From assembly GCF_026240095.1 (NCBI RefSeq), contig NZ_JAPIVG010000003.1:62001-126000 (forward strand): 64,000 nt of DNA. Reading direction: 5' to 3'. This DNA comes from Pedobacter sandarakinus. GTDB taxonomy: Bacteria > Bacteroidota > Bacteroidia > Sphingobacteriales > Sphingobacteriaceae. Shown piece by piece: positions 45,744-56,200 of the stretch (position 1 is its first letter; each line of letters begins with the position of its first letter). The position numbers and the translations under genes were made by a program. The notes under the pieces are model-generated. The model made no database searches and was not told where the DNA came from. It was given only the letters and a program-made list of their open reading frames with translations.

Positions 45744-45768
45744 AACAGCTGCAATGCCAGCTGTTTTT
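45744..45768 (+). terminator. Terminator of the MazG-like gene
   Basis: AACAGCTG and CAGCTGTT (8 bp, 6-base loop) followed by TTT. Confidence 0.75.
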
Positions 45769-45892
45769 GGTTTGTAAGGCTTTTTTCCCTTTTTAAAATA
45801 GTTTTTTTTCGGCTTGCTTTTCGTTAATACCGGATCAATGATTTAACCAATACTCCCTTTCTTTTGCCGACAGAACAGTGCATGACAGTTAA

Positions 45893-45921
45893 GTTTGTGG
45901 TAATTTATAATTTGCACAAAC
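45893..45921 (+). promoter_or_regulatory. Inverted repeat upstream of the rhamnose operon
   Basis: GTTTGTG and CACAAAC (7 bp) are separated by 15 bases, 19 bases before the rhaT start. The spacer holds an imperfect -7 box (ATAATTTG). Candidate operator for the GntR regulator at the end of the operon; no second copy was found. Confidence 0.4.
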
Positions 45922-45939
45922 CAAATATTTTAAAAAAGC

Positions 45940-47031
45940 ATGCAAGCAGTTTTAGGCGTCATTTTTCATTTTCTTGGTGGCTTCGCTTCTGGGAGTTTCT
46001 ATATTCCATATAAAAAAGTTAAGGGTTGGGCCTGGGAAAGCTATTGGATTGTGGGTGGGGTTTTTTCTTGGTTAATAGTTCCGCCCCTGGCTGCCTTTTT
46101 AACCATACCACATTTTACGGATATTATTTCCAATACCGCTGGAAGCACGCTCTTGCTTACCTATTGCTTTGGGGTGTTGTGGGGTATCGGCGGACTTACT
46201 TATGGGTTAGGCGTCCGCTATTTGGGTGTTTCTTTGGGCAGTAGCATCATATTGGGGCTTTGCATGGTATTGGGATCTATCTTACCATCAATCTATTTTG
46301 ACATGTTCCCGAAAGCAGCGAAAGATACCTTTACTATGTTTTTGCAAACAGATTGGGGAAGAATGGTACTCTTGGGTCTCTTAGTCTGTGTAGTAGGAAT
46401 TTCCATCTGCGGTAAGGCGGGAATGATGAAGGAGCAAGAAATAAAATCTGCTGTAACCGATACGCATGGACTGGAGGTAAAAACAGAATACAAATTCGGA
46501 CTAGGTTTGCTTGTAGGGATTGTATCTGGCGTTTTAAGTGCTTGTTTTAACTTTGGTATAGAAGCTGGAAAGCCTATGGCAGATGCAGCCAACACCATTT
46601 GGAAGGTTGCTAATCCATCGGAAACGGGAAATTTCCTATTTCAAAATAATGTGACTTATGTTGTAGTGCTTTGGGGCGGTTTAACTACCAATTTTATTTG
46701 GTGCATGGTGCTAAACGCCAGAAACAAAACCTTTGGCGATTACTCTAAGGCAAGCACTCCCTTATTAAAAAACTATATTTTCTCTGCCCTTGCTGGAACT
46801 ACCTGGTTTCTGCAGTTTTTTTTCTACGGAATGGGTGAGAGTAAAATGGGTAATGGTGCAAGTTCCTGGATTTTGCACATGGCTTTCATTATCTTAATTG
46901 CAAACATTTGGGGTTTGGTGCTGAAAGAATGGAAAGGCGTTTCGCGGAAAACGCTATACACCGTTTTAACCGGAATTTTAACCATCATTGCCTCAGTACT
47001 CATTGTTGGCTATGGTAATTCAATAAAGTAA
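45940..47031 (+). CDS. rhaT: L-rhamnose/H+ symporter
   Basis: 363 residues with about ten membrane helices and the RhaT pattern: HFLGGFASGSFYIPYKKVKGWAWESYW at the start, TYGLGVRYLGVSLGSSIILGLCMVLGS, and SGVLSACFNFGIEAGKPM. It imports L-rhamnose across the inner membrane. It is the first of five genes in the same direction that form a complete rhamnose pathway. Confidence 0.93.
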   Translation: MQAVLGVIFHFLGGFASGSFYIPYKKVKGWAWESYWIVGGVFSWLIVPPLAAFLTIPHFTDIISNTAGSTLLLTYCFGVLWGIGGLTYGLGVRYLGVSLGSSIILGLCMVLGSILPSIYFDMFPKAAKDTFTMFLQTDWGRMVLLGLLVCVVGISICGKAGMMKEQEIKSAVTDTHGLEVKTEYKFGLGLLVGIVSGVLSACFNFGIEAGKPMADAANTIWKVANPSETGNFLFQNNVTYVVVLWGGLTTNFIWCMVLNARNKTFGDYSKASTPLLKNYIFSALAGTTWFLQFFFYGMGESKMGNGASSWILHMAFIILIANIWGLVLKEWKGVSRKTLYTVLTGILTIIASVLIVGYGNSIK

Positions 47032-47050
47032 CAAGTAAAACTTCAATATA

Positions 47051-49171
47051 ATGTCTGTTAAAGAAACAAAATATAAGTACGTAAGCTATTTGTGGGATGA
47101 AGAAGAGGCCGCTAAGTTAGCTGGGGATGAAGTTGCATTGTTAATTTATCGCTCAAACCTGCTGGGCGCCGACTTGCGTCTTACCAATTATGGCGGTGGA
47201 AATACATCCTGCAAGCTCATGGAAAAAGACCCTCTTACCGGACATGAAAAAGAGGTGATGTGGGTAAAAGGCTCTGGTGGCGATTTAGGGACTTTGAAGA
47301 AAAGCGGTTTAGCTGCTTTGTATGTAGACCGCTTGCGTAGCCTTAAGCAGATTTACCGTGGAGTAGACCATGAAGATGAGATGGTTCCGCTCTTTAATCA
47401 TTGTATTTTTGATTTAAGTTCAAAAGCGCCATCAATCGATACGCCTTTACACGGATTTTTGCCTTTTGCGCATATTGACCACTTACACCCTGATGCTGCC
47501 ATTGCAATAGCCGCCTCGAAAGATGGGAAACAGATAACAGAAACGCTCTTTCATGGAACAATCGGCTGGGTAGAATGGAAAAAACCAGGATTTGAATTGG
47601 GCTTACAACTTAAGAAGTGTTTAGATGAAAATCCTGGCATTCGCGGAATTATGCTGGGTGCCCATGGACTATTTACCTGGGGAGACACTGCCTACCAAAG
47701 CTACTTAAATACCTTAGATGTGATCGAAGTGTGTTCCGCATATTTAGCAGAAAACTATGGTAAAAAATCACCTGTTTTTAACGGACAGAAGTTGCAAAGC
47801 GCTTCAGCTGAAGATCGAAAAGCCCAAGCAGCAACTTTGGCACCAATTTTACGAGGTTTATGTTCTTCAAATCAACACATGATTGGCCATTTTACCGATG
47901 ATGCAAGGGTATTGGAATTCATTAATGCTAATGATCTGACTCGTTTGGCGCAAATGGGAACAAGTTGCCCAGATCACTTTTTGAGAACCAAGATTTGTCC
48001 TCTGGTACTCGATTTAGCCATTGATGCAGATCTATCTGATTTGGCTTCAGTGAAACAAAAACTTAAACCAGCATTTGAGGCTTATAGAGCGATGTATACT
48101 GATTATTATGATAGTTGCAAACATCCAAACAGTCCCCCTATACGAGATACCAACCCGGTCGTAATCTTATATCCAGGTATTGGCATGTTTACCTTTTCTA
48201 AAGATAAACAGACGGCAAGGGTTGCGGCAGAATTTTATATTAATGCAATAAATGTGATGAAAGGGGCAGAAGCCATTTCCTCTTACACGGCCTTACCACA
48301 CCAGGAAGCTTTTAATATCGAATACTGGTTGTTGGAAGAGGCTAAGCTACAGCGGATGCCGAAACCAAAACCTTTAACTGGAAAAATAGCCCTAATTACA
48401 GGCAGTGCAGGTGGGATAGGTAGGGCAATTGCCAAGAAATTTATCGAAGAGGGCGGGGTGGTAATCTTAAATGATATGAATGCGGAACGCTTGCTGGAAA
48501 CAGGTGCAGCCTTCGAAAAGCAGTTTGGGAAAGATTCATTTACTACGGCGGTTCTAGATGTAACGAACCAGGAAGCTATTGACAGTGCCTTTAAAGTTGC
48601 GGCCCTCGCATTTGGAGGAATCGATATTGTAATTAATAATGCAGGTTTATCGATATCGAAAACCATTGCAGACCATGGTGAAAAAGATTGGGATTTGCTC
48701 TATGATGTTTTAGTGAAAGGCCAGTTTTTTGTTACACAAGCTGCAACAAAGATGATGCAAAAACAGGATATTGGCGGTGATATCGTTAATATTGTAAGTA
48801 AGAACGCACTGGTAAGTGGTCCAAATAATGCTGGTTATGGAAGTGCAAAAGCAGCACAGTTACATTTAAGTAGACTCAATGCTGCAGAACTTGGTGCAGA
48901 TCGTATCCGGGTGAATGTAGTAAATCCAGATGCAGTAATAAGCGATAGCAATATTTGGGCTGGCGGATGGGCTGAGGGTAGGGCCAAGGCATACGGTATT
49001 ACGGTAGCAGAATTGCCTGCATACTATGCAAAACGTACACTGCTAAACCAGATTATATTACCAGAGGATATTGCCAATGCATGTTTCGCCTTTGTGGGCG
49101 GTTTATTGAGTAAATCTACCGGGAATATGTTAAACGTAGATGGGGGAGTAGCCATGGCGTTCGCAAGATAA
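47051..49171 (+). CDS. Bifunctional rhamnulose-1-phosphate aldolase / short-chain (lactaldehyde) dehydrogenase
   Basis: 706 residues, two enzymes in one chain. Residues ~1-430 are a class II aldolase/adducin domain (TNYGGGNTSCKL, HGFLPFAHIDHLHPDAA, MLGAHGLFTWG with metal-binding His). Residues ~445-706 are an SDR (LITGSAGGIGRAIAKKF, INNAGLSISK, YGSAKAAQLHLS). The aldolase splits rhamnulose-1-phosphate into DHAP and L-lactaldehyde, which the second half is expected to oxidise. This RhaE-RhaW type fusion is known in several phyla. It is 20 bases after rhaT. Confidence 0.92.
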   Translation: MSVKETKYKYVSYLWDEEEAAKLAGDEVALLIYRSNLLGADLRLTNYGGGNTSCKLMEKDPLTGHEKEVMWVKGSGGDLGTLKKSGLAALYVDRLRSLKQIYRGVDHEDEMVPLFNHCIFDLSSKAPSIDTPLHGFLPFAHIDHLHPDAAIAIAASKDGKQITETLFHGTIGWVEWKKPGFELGLQLKKCLDENPGIRGIMLGAHGLFTWGDTAYQSYLNTLDVIEVCSAYLAENYGKKSPVFNGQKLQSASAEDRKAQAATLAPILRGLCSSNQHMIGHFTDDARVLEFINANDLTRLAQMGTSCPDHFLRTKICPLVLDLAIDADLSDLASVKQKLKPAFEAYRAMYTDYYDSCKHPNSPPIRDTNPVVILYPGIGMFTFSKDKQTARVAAEFYINAINVMKGAEAISSYTALPHQEAFNIEYWLLEEAKLQRMPKPKPLTGKIALITGSAGGIGRAIAKKFIEEGGVVILNDMNAERLLETGAAFEKQFGKDSFTTAVLDVTNQEAIDSAFKVAALAFGGIDIVINNAGLSISKTIADHGEKDWDLLYDVLVKGQFFVTQAATKMMQKQDIGGDIVNIVSKNALVSGPNNAGYGSAKAAQLHLSRLNAAELGADRIRVNVVNPDAVISDSNIWAGGWAEGRAKAYGITVAELPAYYAKRTLLNQIILPEDIANACFAFVGGLLSKSTGNMLNVDGGVAMAFAR

Positions 49172-49178
49172 AACTGCT

Positions 49179-49191
49179 TGTAACTGTTACA
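49179..49191 (+). promoter_or_regulatory. 13-bp perfect palindrome between aldolase and isomerase genes
   Basis: TGTAAC-T-GTTACA lies inside a wider imperfect palindrome (GCTTG...CAAGC). GntR-type operators are often of this GTnnAC form, so this is a candidate site of the operon's own regulator; it could also be part of a weak transcription terminator. Confidence 0.45.
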
Positions 49192-49343
49192 GCAAGCCAA
49201 AATTCCAAATTAGTTTATTCAATTTGTTATACTAATCTGCAAGGCGCTGAACAAAGGCAAACAACTTAAACTAAAATGTTTTTTATAATAGGGTTTCCAG
49301 GTTTCTTTTCTGGATAATTAACCCACGAAAACCAAATATTGCC

Positions 49344-50624
49344 ATGAATATTGAACAACACCAAATTGCACAACATAACGACTCGCTATCTGCTTCGCAT
49401 TACCGAAAATTAAACTTTCTGAAAGAAGAATGGCCACATGATCTGCTTGAGAATGTCATTCAGAAATTAGTAGATTTTCAAATTGCAATTCCAAGTTGGG
49501 CTTTAGGTACCGGCGGAACACGTTTTGGCAGGTTTGCGATTACCGGAGGAGAGCCGCGTAACATCGAAGAAAAAATAGAAGATGTGGGCTTGCTCCATGC
49601 TTTAAACCGTGCAAGTGGCTCCATCTCTTTACATATCCCCTGGGATATTCCTCAAAATGCAGAAAAATTGAAAGCACTGGCTGGTAGTTATGATCTAAAG
49701 TTTGATGCCGTGAATTCTAATACTTTTCAAGATCAACCCGGAGCACCTTTTAGCTATAAGTTCGGATCGCTCCAAAATGTGAATAAAGAAATTCGTAAAC
49801 AAGCCATTCATCATAATATTGAGGTAATTAATCAGGGTATTGCTTTAGGTTCTGATGCATTAACGGTATGGTTGGCAGACGGATCTTGTTTTCCTGGTCA
49901 GTTAAATTTTAGGAAAGCGTTTGAAAACACCTTAGAAAGTTTGCAAGAAATTTATGCTGCCCTGCCAGAAAATTGGAAAATGTTCGTAGAGTATAAGGCA
50001 TTTGAACCAAATTTTTACGCTACTACCGTTGGCGATTGGGGTCAATCATTATTATACGCCACTAAGTTGGGCAAGCAGGCATATACATTGGTTGATTTAG
50101 GGCACCATTTACCTAATGCCAATATCGAGCAAATTGTCTCGCTGCTTTTAATGGAAGGAAAATTAGGTGGTTTCCATTTTAACGATTCTAAGTATGGCGA
50201 TGATGATCTAACTGCTGGAAGTATCAAGCCGTATCAGTTGTTCCTTATCTTCAGTGAACTTGTAGAAGGTATGGACGCTAAAGGGATGAAACATGCAACA
50301 GATTTGGGCTGGATGATTGATGCCTCCCATAACATAAAAGATCCATTGGAAGATTTGCTACAATCCGTAGAAGCTATTATGATCGCTTACGCACAAGCAT
50401 TGATGGTTGATAGAGCGGCTCTTAATGTAGCGCAAAACAATAATGATGTAGCTAGAGCACAGGAAATTTTGCAAAGTGCTTTTCGCACAGATTTGCGACC
50501 GCTAGTTGCTGAAGCAAGATTAAGAGTAGGTGCAGCACTTTCGCCAGTGGCCATATATCGCCAATTGCAAGTAAGAGAGCATTTAACCAATACCCGAGGC
50601 AATACCATAGCAACAGGTTTATAA
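49344..50624 (+). CDS. rhaI: L-rhamnose isomerase (RhaI-type sugar isomerase)
   Basis: 426 residues of the TIM-barrel type found in Pseudomonas stutzeri L-rhamnose isomerase. Metal-binding residues are visible in FVEYKAFEPNFYATTVGDWG, DLGHHLPNANIEQI and GGFHFNDSKYGDDDLTAG. It converts L-rhamnose to L-rhamnulose. The 172-base gap before it carries the palindrome and an ACCAAATATT that also precedes rhaT. It may have its own promoter. Confidence 0.88.
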   Translation: MNIEQHQIAQHNDSLSASHYRKLNFLKEEWPHDLLENVIQKLVDFQIAIPSWALGTGGTRFGRFAITGGEPRNIEEKIEDVGLLHALNRASGSISLHIPWDIPQNAEKLKALAGSYDLKFDAVNSNTFQDQPGAPFSYKFGSLQNVNKEIRKQAIHHNIEVINQGIALGSDALTVWLADGSCFPGQLNFRKAFENTLESLQEIYAALPENWKMFVEYKAFEPNFYATTVGDWGQSLLYATKLGKQAYTLVDLGHHLPNANIEQIVSLLLMEGKLGGFHFNDSKYGDDDLTAGSIKPYQLFLIFSELVEGMDAKGMKHATDLGWMIDASHNIKDPLEDLLQSVEAIMIAYAQALMVDRAALNVAQNNNDVARAQEILQSAFRTDLRPLVAEARLRVGAALSPVAIYRQLQVREHLTNTRGNTIATGL

Positions 50625-50638
50625 TAGCAAAGTATAAA

Positions 50639-52027
50639 ATGTCAAAACCTGTTATCGCCATCTTCGATGTAGGAAAAACGAATAAGAAGCTCTTTTTAAT
50701 TGACGAGAGTTACCAAATCGTTTATGAAAGATCGGCACGTTTTGTGGAAACTGTTGATGAAGATGGTGAGCCATGCGAGAATCTTGAGCGCTTGAAATCT
50801 TCTGTATTTGAGGCATTGCACCAGGTTTTTCAGCTGGAAGAGTTTGATATTAAAGCAATTAACTTTTCCACTTATGGTGCAAGTTTTGTCTATCTGGATG
50901 AACACGGTGAGCCATTAACCCCACTCTATAACTATTTAAAACCCTATCCAGATCACCTTGAACGAGCCTTTTACGCTGCCTATGGTGGCCAGGAGCAAAT
51001 TTCTTTAGCTACTGCTTCACCGGTTTTGGGCAGTTTAAATTCAGGTATGCAGGTTTATCGTCTCAAATATGAAAGGCCCGATTTGTTTGCTAAGGTTAAG
51101 TATGCCCTGCATCTCCCGCAATACCTTAGCTACCTCATTACTGGGCGGGCTGCGGCAGACATTACCAGTATTGGCTGCCACACGCAACTCTGGGATTTCG
51201 ACCGCAATCAATACCACCAATGGGTGTTGCAAGAGGAGATTGATGGCAAGTTTGGCGCATTTACACCTGCAGATGCCACAATTAGCGCACAGTTTGATGG
51301 CAAACTAGTTAATGTTGGGGTGGGCTTGCATGATAGTTCAGCAGCGCTAATTCCGTATCTGGCGAACTTTAATAAGCCATTTATACTTATTTCCACGGGC
51401 ACTTGGTGCATTACATTAAATCCTTTTAACCAAGAAATCCTAACAACCGAGGAGTTAAAACAAGATTGTCTCTGCTACATGCATTATCGGGGAAAACCTG
51501 TTAAGGCATCTCGAATTTTTGCAGGCTACGAGCACGAAGTTCAATTGAAAAGGATTGCCGAACATTTTGATAGGGCAGCATATTTGTTCAAACATCTCAA
51601 GTTTAATCCATCACTGATTTTAAAGTTAGCCGGTAAAGTGCCCGAAAACTCAGTTCCACAGGCTTCTTTTTGTGCCGTTTCCGGATTTGCAGATCGCAAG
51701 CTTAGCTTATTTCAAACCGCAGAAGAAGCTTATTATCAATTGATATTTGATTTGGTAAAACAGCAAATTTACGCATTGAAGCTAGTCTTGAATTCAGATG
51801 TAAAAAGGATTTTTGTAGATGGCGGATTTGGGAAAAATGCACTTTACATGCAATTATTGGCCAATGCCATTCCGCATATCGAGGTCTATGCCTCATCGGT
51901 ATCGCAGGCAACAGCAATAGGAACTGCTTTAGCTATCAATGCAGGCTGGAATAATAATCCGCCGCCTACAGATATGATTCAGCTTAAATACTATTCGGCT
52001 ATACAACGATCATTTGAATCTTTTTAA
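50639..52027 (+). CDS. rhaB: Rhamnulokinase (FGGY family)
   Basis: 462 residues of the FGGY sugar-kinase fold: phosphate loop AIFDVGKTNKKLFLID at the N-terminus, STGTWCITLNPF in the second nucleotide site, and FVDGGFGKNALYMQLLANA near the end. It phosphorylates L-rhamnulose to feed the aldolase. Length and motifs fit rhamnulokinase, although xylulokinases are close relatives; the operon decides. It starts 14 bases after the isomerase. Confidence 0.87.
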   Translation: MSKPVIAIFDVGKTNKKLFLIDESYQIVYERSARFVETVDEDGEPCENLERLKSSVFEALHQVFQLEEFDIKAINFSTYGASFVYLDEHGEPLTPLYNYLKPYPDHLERAFYAAYGGQEQISLATASPVLGSLNSGMQVYRLKYERPDLFAKVKYALHLPQYLSYLITGRAAADITSIGCHTQLWDFDRNQYHQWVLQEEIDGKFGAFTPADATISAQFDGKLVNVGVGLHDSSAALIPYLANFNKPFILISTGTWCITLNPFNQEILTTEELKQDCLCYMHYRGKPVKASRIFAGYEHEVQLKRIAEHFDRAAYLFKHLKFNPSLILKLAGKVPENSVPQASFCAVSGFADRKLSLFQTAEEAYYQLIFDLVKQQIYALKLVLNSDVKRIFVDGGFGKNALYMQLLANAIPHIEVYASSVSQATAIGTALAINAGWNNNPPPTDMIQLKYYSAIQRSFESF

Positions 52028-52061
52028 TTTACTATCTTAACAATCCAATAAAAAGGGCATT

Positions 52062-53093
52062 TTGAAACCAGAAGATATTATTGATTATATCCAGATTGAT
52101 GAGTACTCGTCGACCCCCAAGTATAAGCAATTAACAAACGCAATTTTGCATGGAATTGAATTGGGGAAATTTGAAAAAGGTAGCCTGCTTCCTTCTATTA
52201 ATGAGCTGAGTTTTAGTTTGGAAGTTTCCAGAGATACAGCAGAGAAAGGATATCGAAATCTTCGCAAGCTCGGAGTAGTAGATTCTGTTCCAGGGAAAGG
52301 TTATTTTATCATCAACACAGATTTTTCCAGGAAACTTAAGATATGTTTGCTCTTCAATAAGTTAAGCACTCACAAAAAAATTATTTACGATTCTTTCACC
52401 GAAGCCATCGGCGAACATGCTGCAATAGATTTCTACATCTATAATAATGATTTTGCATTGTTTAAAAAGATGGTCATTAGTAAGCGGGATGAGTATAGCC
52501 ACTTTGTAATTATACCACACTTTTTAGAAGGAGGAGAGAACGCTCATGAGGTTATTAATACGATTCCAAAAGAGAAACTTATTATTTTAGATAAGCTCTT
52601 GCCTGGTGTAACGGGCAATTTTGCTGCGGCGTACGAGAATTTTGCCCAAGACATTTATGATGCTCTGGAGCAGGCATTAGATCGGTTATCATGTTATAAT
52701 ACGATCAAAATGATCTTTCCAAAAGGAAGCTATTTTCCCCGGGAAATTTTAACTGGTTTCTACAGGTTTTGCCAACAATATGCTTTTAACCATAAGGTAA
52801 TACATAATATTAATGAGGAGGAAATTAATGCAGGGGAGGTCTACATTAATTTGATGGAAGACGATCTTGTTGCGTTAATAGAACGCTTAATCGTCCAGAA
52901 CCTTAAAATTGGAGAAGATGTTGGCGTTATTTCGTACAATGAAACGCCATTGAAAAGAATTATTCTCGACGGAATCACTACTATCTCAACCGATTTTAAG
53001 AATTTAGGAAGCCTGGCAGCCGCCTTTGTGCTCAATGGGAAAACCGAAAAAGTGGCGGTGCCATTCTACTTAAATCTGCGAAAATCCCTTTAA
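52062..53093 (+). CDS. GntR-family transcriptional regulator of the rhamnose operon
   Basis: 343 residues from TTG at 52062. A winged-helix GntR domain (SSTPKYKQLTNAILHGIELGKFEKGSLLPSINELSFSLEVSRDTAEKGYRNLRKLGVV) is joined to a C-terminal sugar-binding domain of the periplasmic-binding-protein type (LKICLLFNKLSTHKKIIYDSFTEAI). Placed last in the rhamnose operon, 34 bases after the kinase, it is very likely its repressor or activator. The inducer is probably L-rhamnose or rhamnulose (inference). Confidence 0.88.
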   Translation: MKPEDIIDYIQIDEYSSTPKYKQLTNAILHGIELGKFEKGSLLPSINELSFSLEVSRDTAEKGYRNLRKLGVVDSVPGKGYFIINTDFSRKLKICLLFNKLSTHKKIIYDSFTEAIGEHAAIDFYIYNNDFALFKKMVISKRDEYSHFVIIPHFLEGGENAHEVINTIPKEKLIILDKLLPGVTGNFAAAYENFAQDIYDALEQALDRLSCYNTIKMIFPKGSYFPREILTGFYRFCQQYAFNHKVIHNINEEEINAGEVYINLMEDDLVALIERLIVQNLKIGEDVGVISYNETPLKRIILDGITTISTDFKNLGSLAAAFVLNGKTEKVAVPFYLNLRKSL

Positions 53094-53227
53094 ATATTCG
53101 GTTCCAAAACACTATTAAATTGTTCAACACGCCTAGTCGCAGTGATCCTAATTGTTAGTAAAATTCACTTCTATGATTAAGAATATACAGCTGAGAGCCG
53201 TATTTTAGCACATATTTTTAAACAGGT

Positions 53228-56200
53228 ATGAGTGAAAGCTTTGAGGAAGAAAATCAGGCATTGGCAAATCCGTACGATTATGTGTTGCAAGATTTTAATC
53301 TGGAAAATCTTAATGGCGTATTTATCCTCAAACATTTAAACCAGCAAATCAATACGGCAGAAAGAGGTTTTTTTGATCTGTATCCCATTCAAATTGAGCT
53401 GAACTTCGCTGCCTTTGAACACCTCGATCAAGAAAAATTCTTTCCCGTAGTGCAAATTCGCCAGGAGGAAAACCTGGTAAGGCTATCTTGTCGTTGTGCA
53501 ACACCCAAAAACAAACTCTGCGAACACCAGGCACAGGTTCTTTATAACTTACTTCATCGAGAAGATTTTGCCATTTTTTTCGATCAGCCCCTGAGAAACC
53601 AACGCCTAACGAAGTTGGCCGTTAATTATGGGTTAGCGCATGAAAGCAACCTCGATTTACATTTCAACATCAGCTACGAGGCCGGTGCGCTTAGCATTAA
53701 ACCGGTTATACCTCAATTGCAGTCTTTTGGTAAGAGTGAACAAGACCTAATGAAAGATTTACTGCTGCCAAAGCAGAAGGATGTGCTACAGAAATTAAAG
53801 CAGATAGACATCCATAAAACCATCATGGTTTTGGGTAATCATCGCTATTATAGCAACCTTAACATCGAACTTTATGAAACAGAGAGAACCAGGGCAGGAA
53901 AGATTAAAAATCCACTTAAAAACATTGATGTAAATGCGCTTAAATTTAAAGCTGATGATATCGACGAACTTAAATTTTATAGTGGAGTAGGTGTTTTTCA
54001 ACAAAATTATAACAACGATCAGGTAGAGGCAGAACTCGAAGCTTTGCAGGCTATCGTTAAAAATCCACTTCAGATCCCTGTTTTCTTGCAAAACCTATCC
54101 GAGCGTTCGGTGCAAGCCAATACCATTTCCCCTATACATTTAAATTTATTAGCGGTTGATTTACGTCTTAGCGTAAATCAATTGAACGATTTTTTTGAGA
54201 TTACCGGTAGACTAATGATCGATGGAAAATCTTACGAATTGGATAATTTGGTTTTGGTTCACCAGTATTTTATTAAACTGAAAGACCAGCTTTATCTCAT
54301 TGCCAGATCAGATTTTTTAAAAGTTATTGGCTTTTTTAAGAAACAGAGCAATAGGTTAATTTTGCATAAGTCGAAATATTCAGAGTTTAAAAAAACCATT
54401 TTAATACAGCTCGAGGGTAGTATCAGGGTAGATTACGCTTACCTTAAACCTGCCACACCTGGCCAAATTGAGGAAAAAGGATTCGACCTGGAAAATGAGC
54501 AACTTATCTATCTTTCAGAATCAGAAGATTTTATACTAATTACGCCGGTAATGCGCTATGGCAATCTCGAGATCCCGGTGCTTTCTAAACGGCAAATACA
54601 AGCCCAAGACAAACTTGGTAACATCTTTACGCTTCATAGAGATGAGAAAGCGGAGTTACAGTTTATTGGGTCGGTGTTAAAACAACATCCTTATTTTTAC
54701 GAACAGGAAAGTAATGATGCTTTTTACTTGCACCGGAAAAGATTTTTGGAGGAAGATTGGTTTCTCGATGCATTTGAAAATTGGCGGAACAAGAGTATCC
54801 ACATTCTTGGTTTTAATCAACTTAAAAACAATAAACTTAGCCCATATAAGGCCAATATTAACATTGAGGTTTTAAGTGGGACAGACTGGTTTGAAACTAA
54901 AGTAAAGGTGAAGTTTGGCAAGCAGCAGGTTGCGCTAAAACATTTGCATAAATCCATCAGGAATAAAAGCAAGTTTATTACGCTTGATGATGGCACCCAG
55001 GGAATTTTACCCCAAGAATGGATGGAGAAATTTTTAACGTATTTCGCCGCCGGAGAAGTAGCTGAAGATAGCATTCTAACGCCTAAGATCAGATTTTCTA
55101 CCTTAACTGATCTATATGAGGATGCCTTGATTGATGGAGAAGTTAAAAATGAACTTAAACGATATCAACAGCAGTTCGAGAATGCTACAGAACTGACATC
55201 GGTAGGAGTGCCCGCTTCGCTGGAAGCAACACTTCGAGATTATCAAAAAGACGGCCTTAACTGGCTCAATTTTTTAGATAATTTCAATTTTGGCGCCTGC
55301 CTTGCCGATGATATGGGCTTGGGTAAAACTATACAGGTAATAGCCTTTATCTTATCGCAACGGGAAAAAGTTACCCATAATACCAACCTGATTGTGGTCC
55401 CCGCGTCACTTATTTTCAACTGGCAAAGAGAGATCGAAAAATTTGCCCCTTCTATCAAGGTACGAACTGTTTATGGAAATGAGCGAACCAAAACGACCCA
55501 CGATTTTGACGATTTTGAGATTGTTATCACTTCTTATGGCACCTTGCTAGCCGACATTCGTTTTCTTAAAGATTACTACTTCAATTACATTATCCTTGAT
55601 GAATCGCAAAGCATTAAAAATCCCGAATCACAAAGGTATAAAGCCGTGAGATTGCTAAAATCAAGGAATAAGATTGTTATGACTGGTACGCCGATAGAAA
55701 ACAATACCTTCGATTTATATGGACAGTTGTCTTTTGCTTGTCCGGGTTTGTTTGGTAGTAAACAACAGTTCTCAGATTTATACGCTACCCCTATTGATCA
55801 ATTTAAAGACAGCAAACGGGCAGCAGAATTACAGCGCAAGATTAAGCCGTTTATATTACGGAGAACCAAGGAAGAAGTTGCCAAAGAACTGCCAGATAAA
55901 ACCGAGATTATCCTGTATTGCGAAATGGGGAGGGAACAGCGGGAAGTTTACGAGGCCAATAAAAAGGAAATTCAAGATTTTATACTAGGTAAAACCGATG
56001 ATGAACTGCCGAAAAGTGCCATGCATGTTCTTAAAAGTATCACCGTTTTGAGGCAAATTTGTAATTCGGCAGCCCTTCTGGCAGATGGGAAGTCCTATCT
56101 TCAGTCATCATCTAAAATTGAAGTTTTGCTGGAGCAAATCGAACACAAGGCGCCCAATCATAAAATTCTGGTTTTTTCTCAGTTTGTAACCATGCTCGAT

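Noticed and set aside
45893..45921. A full consensus promoter for rhaT
   Set aside because: The -7-like ATAATTTG has a mismatch in the TA pair and no TTTG stands at the right distance; only the inverted repeat is reported.
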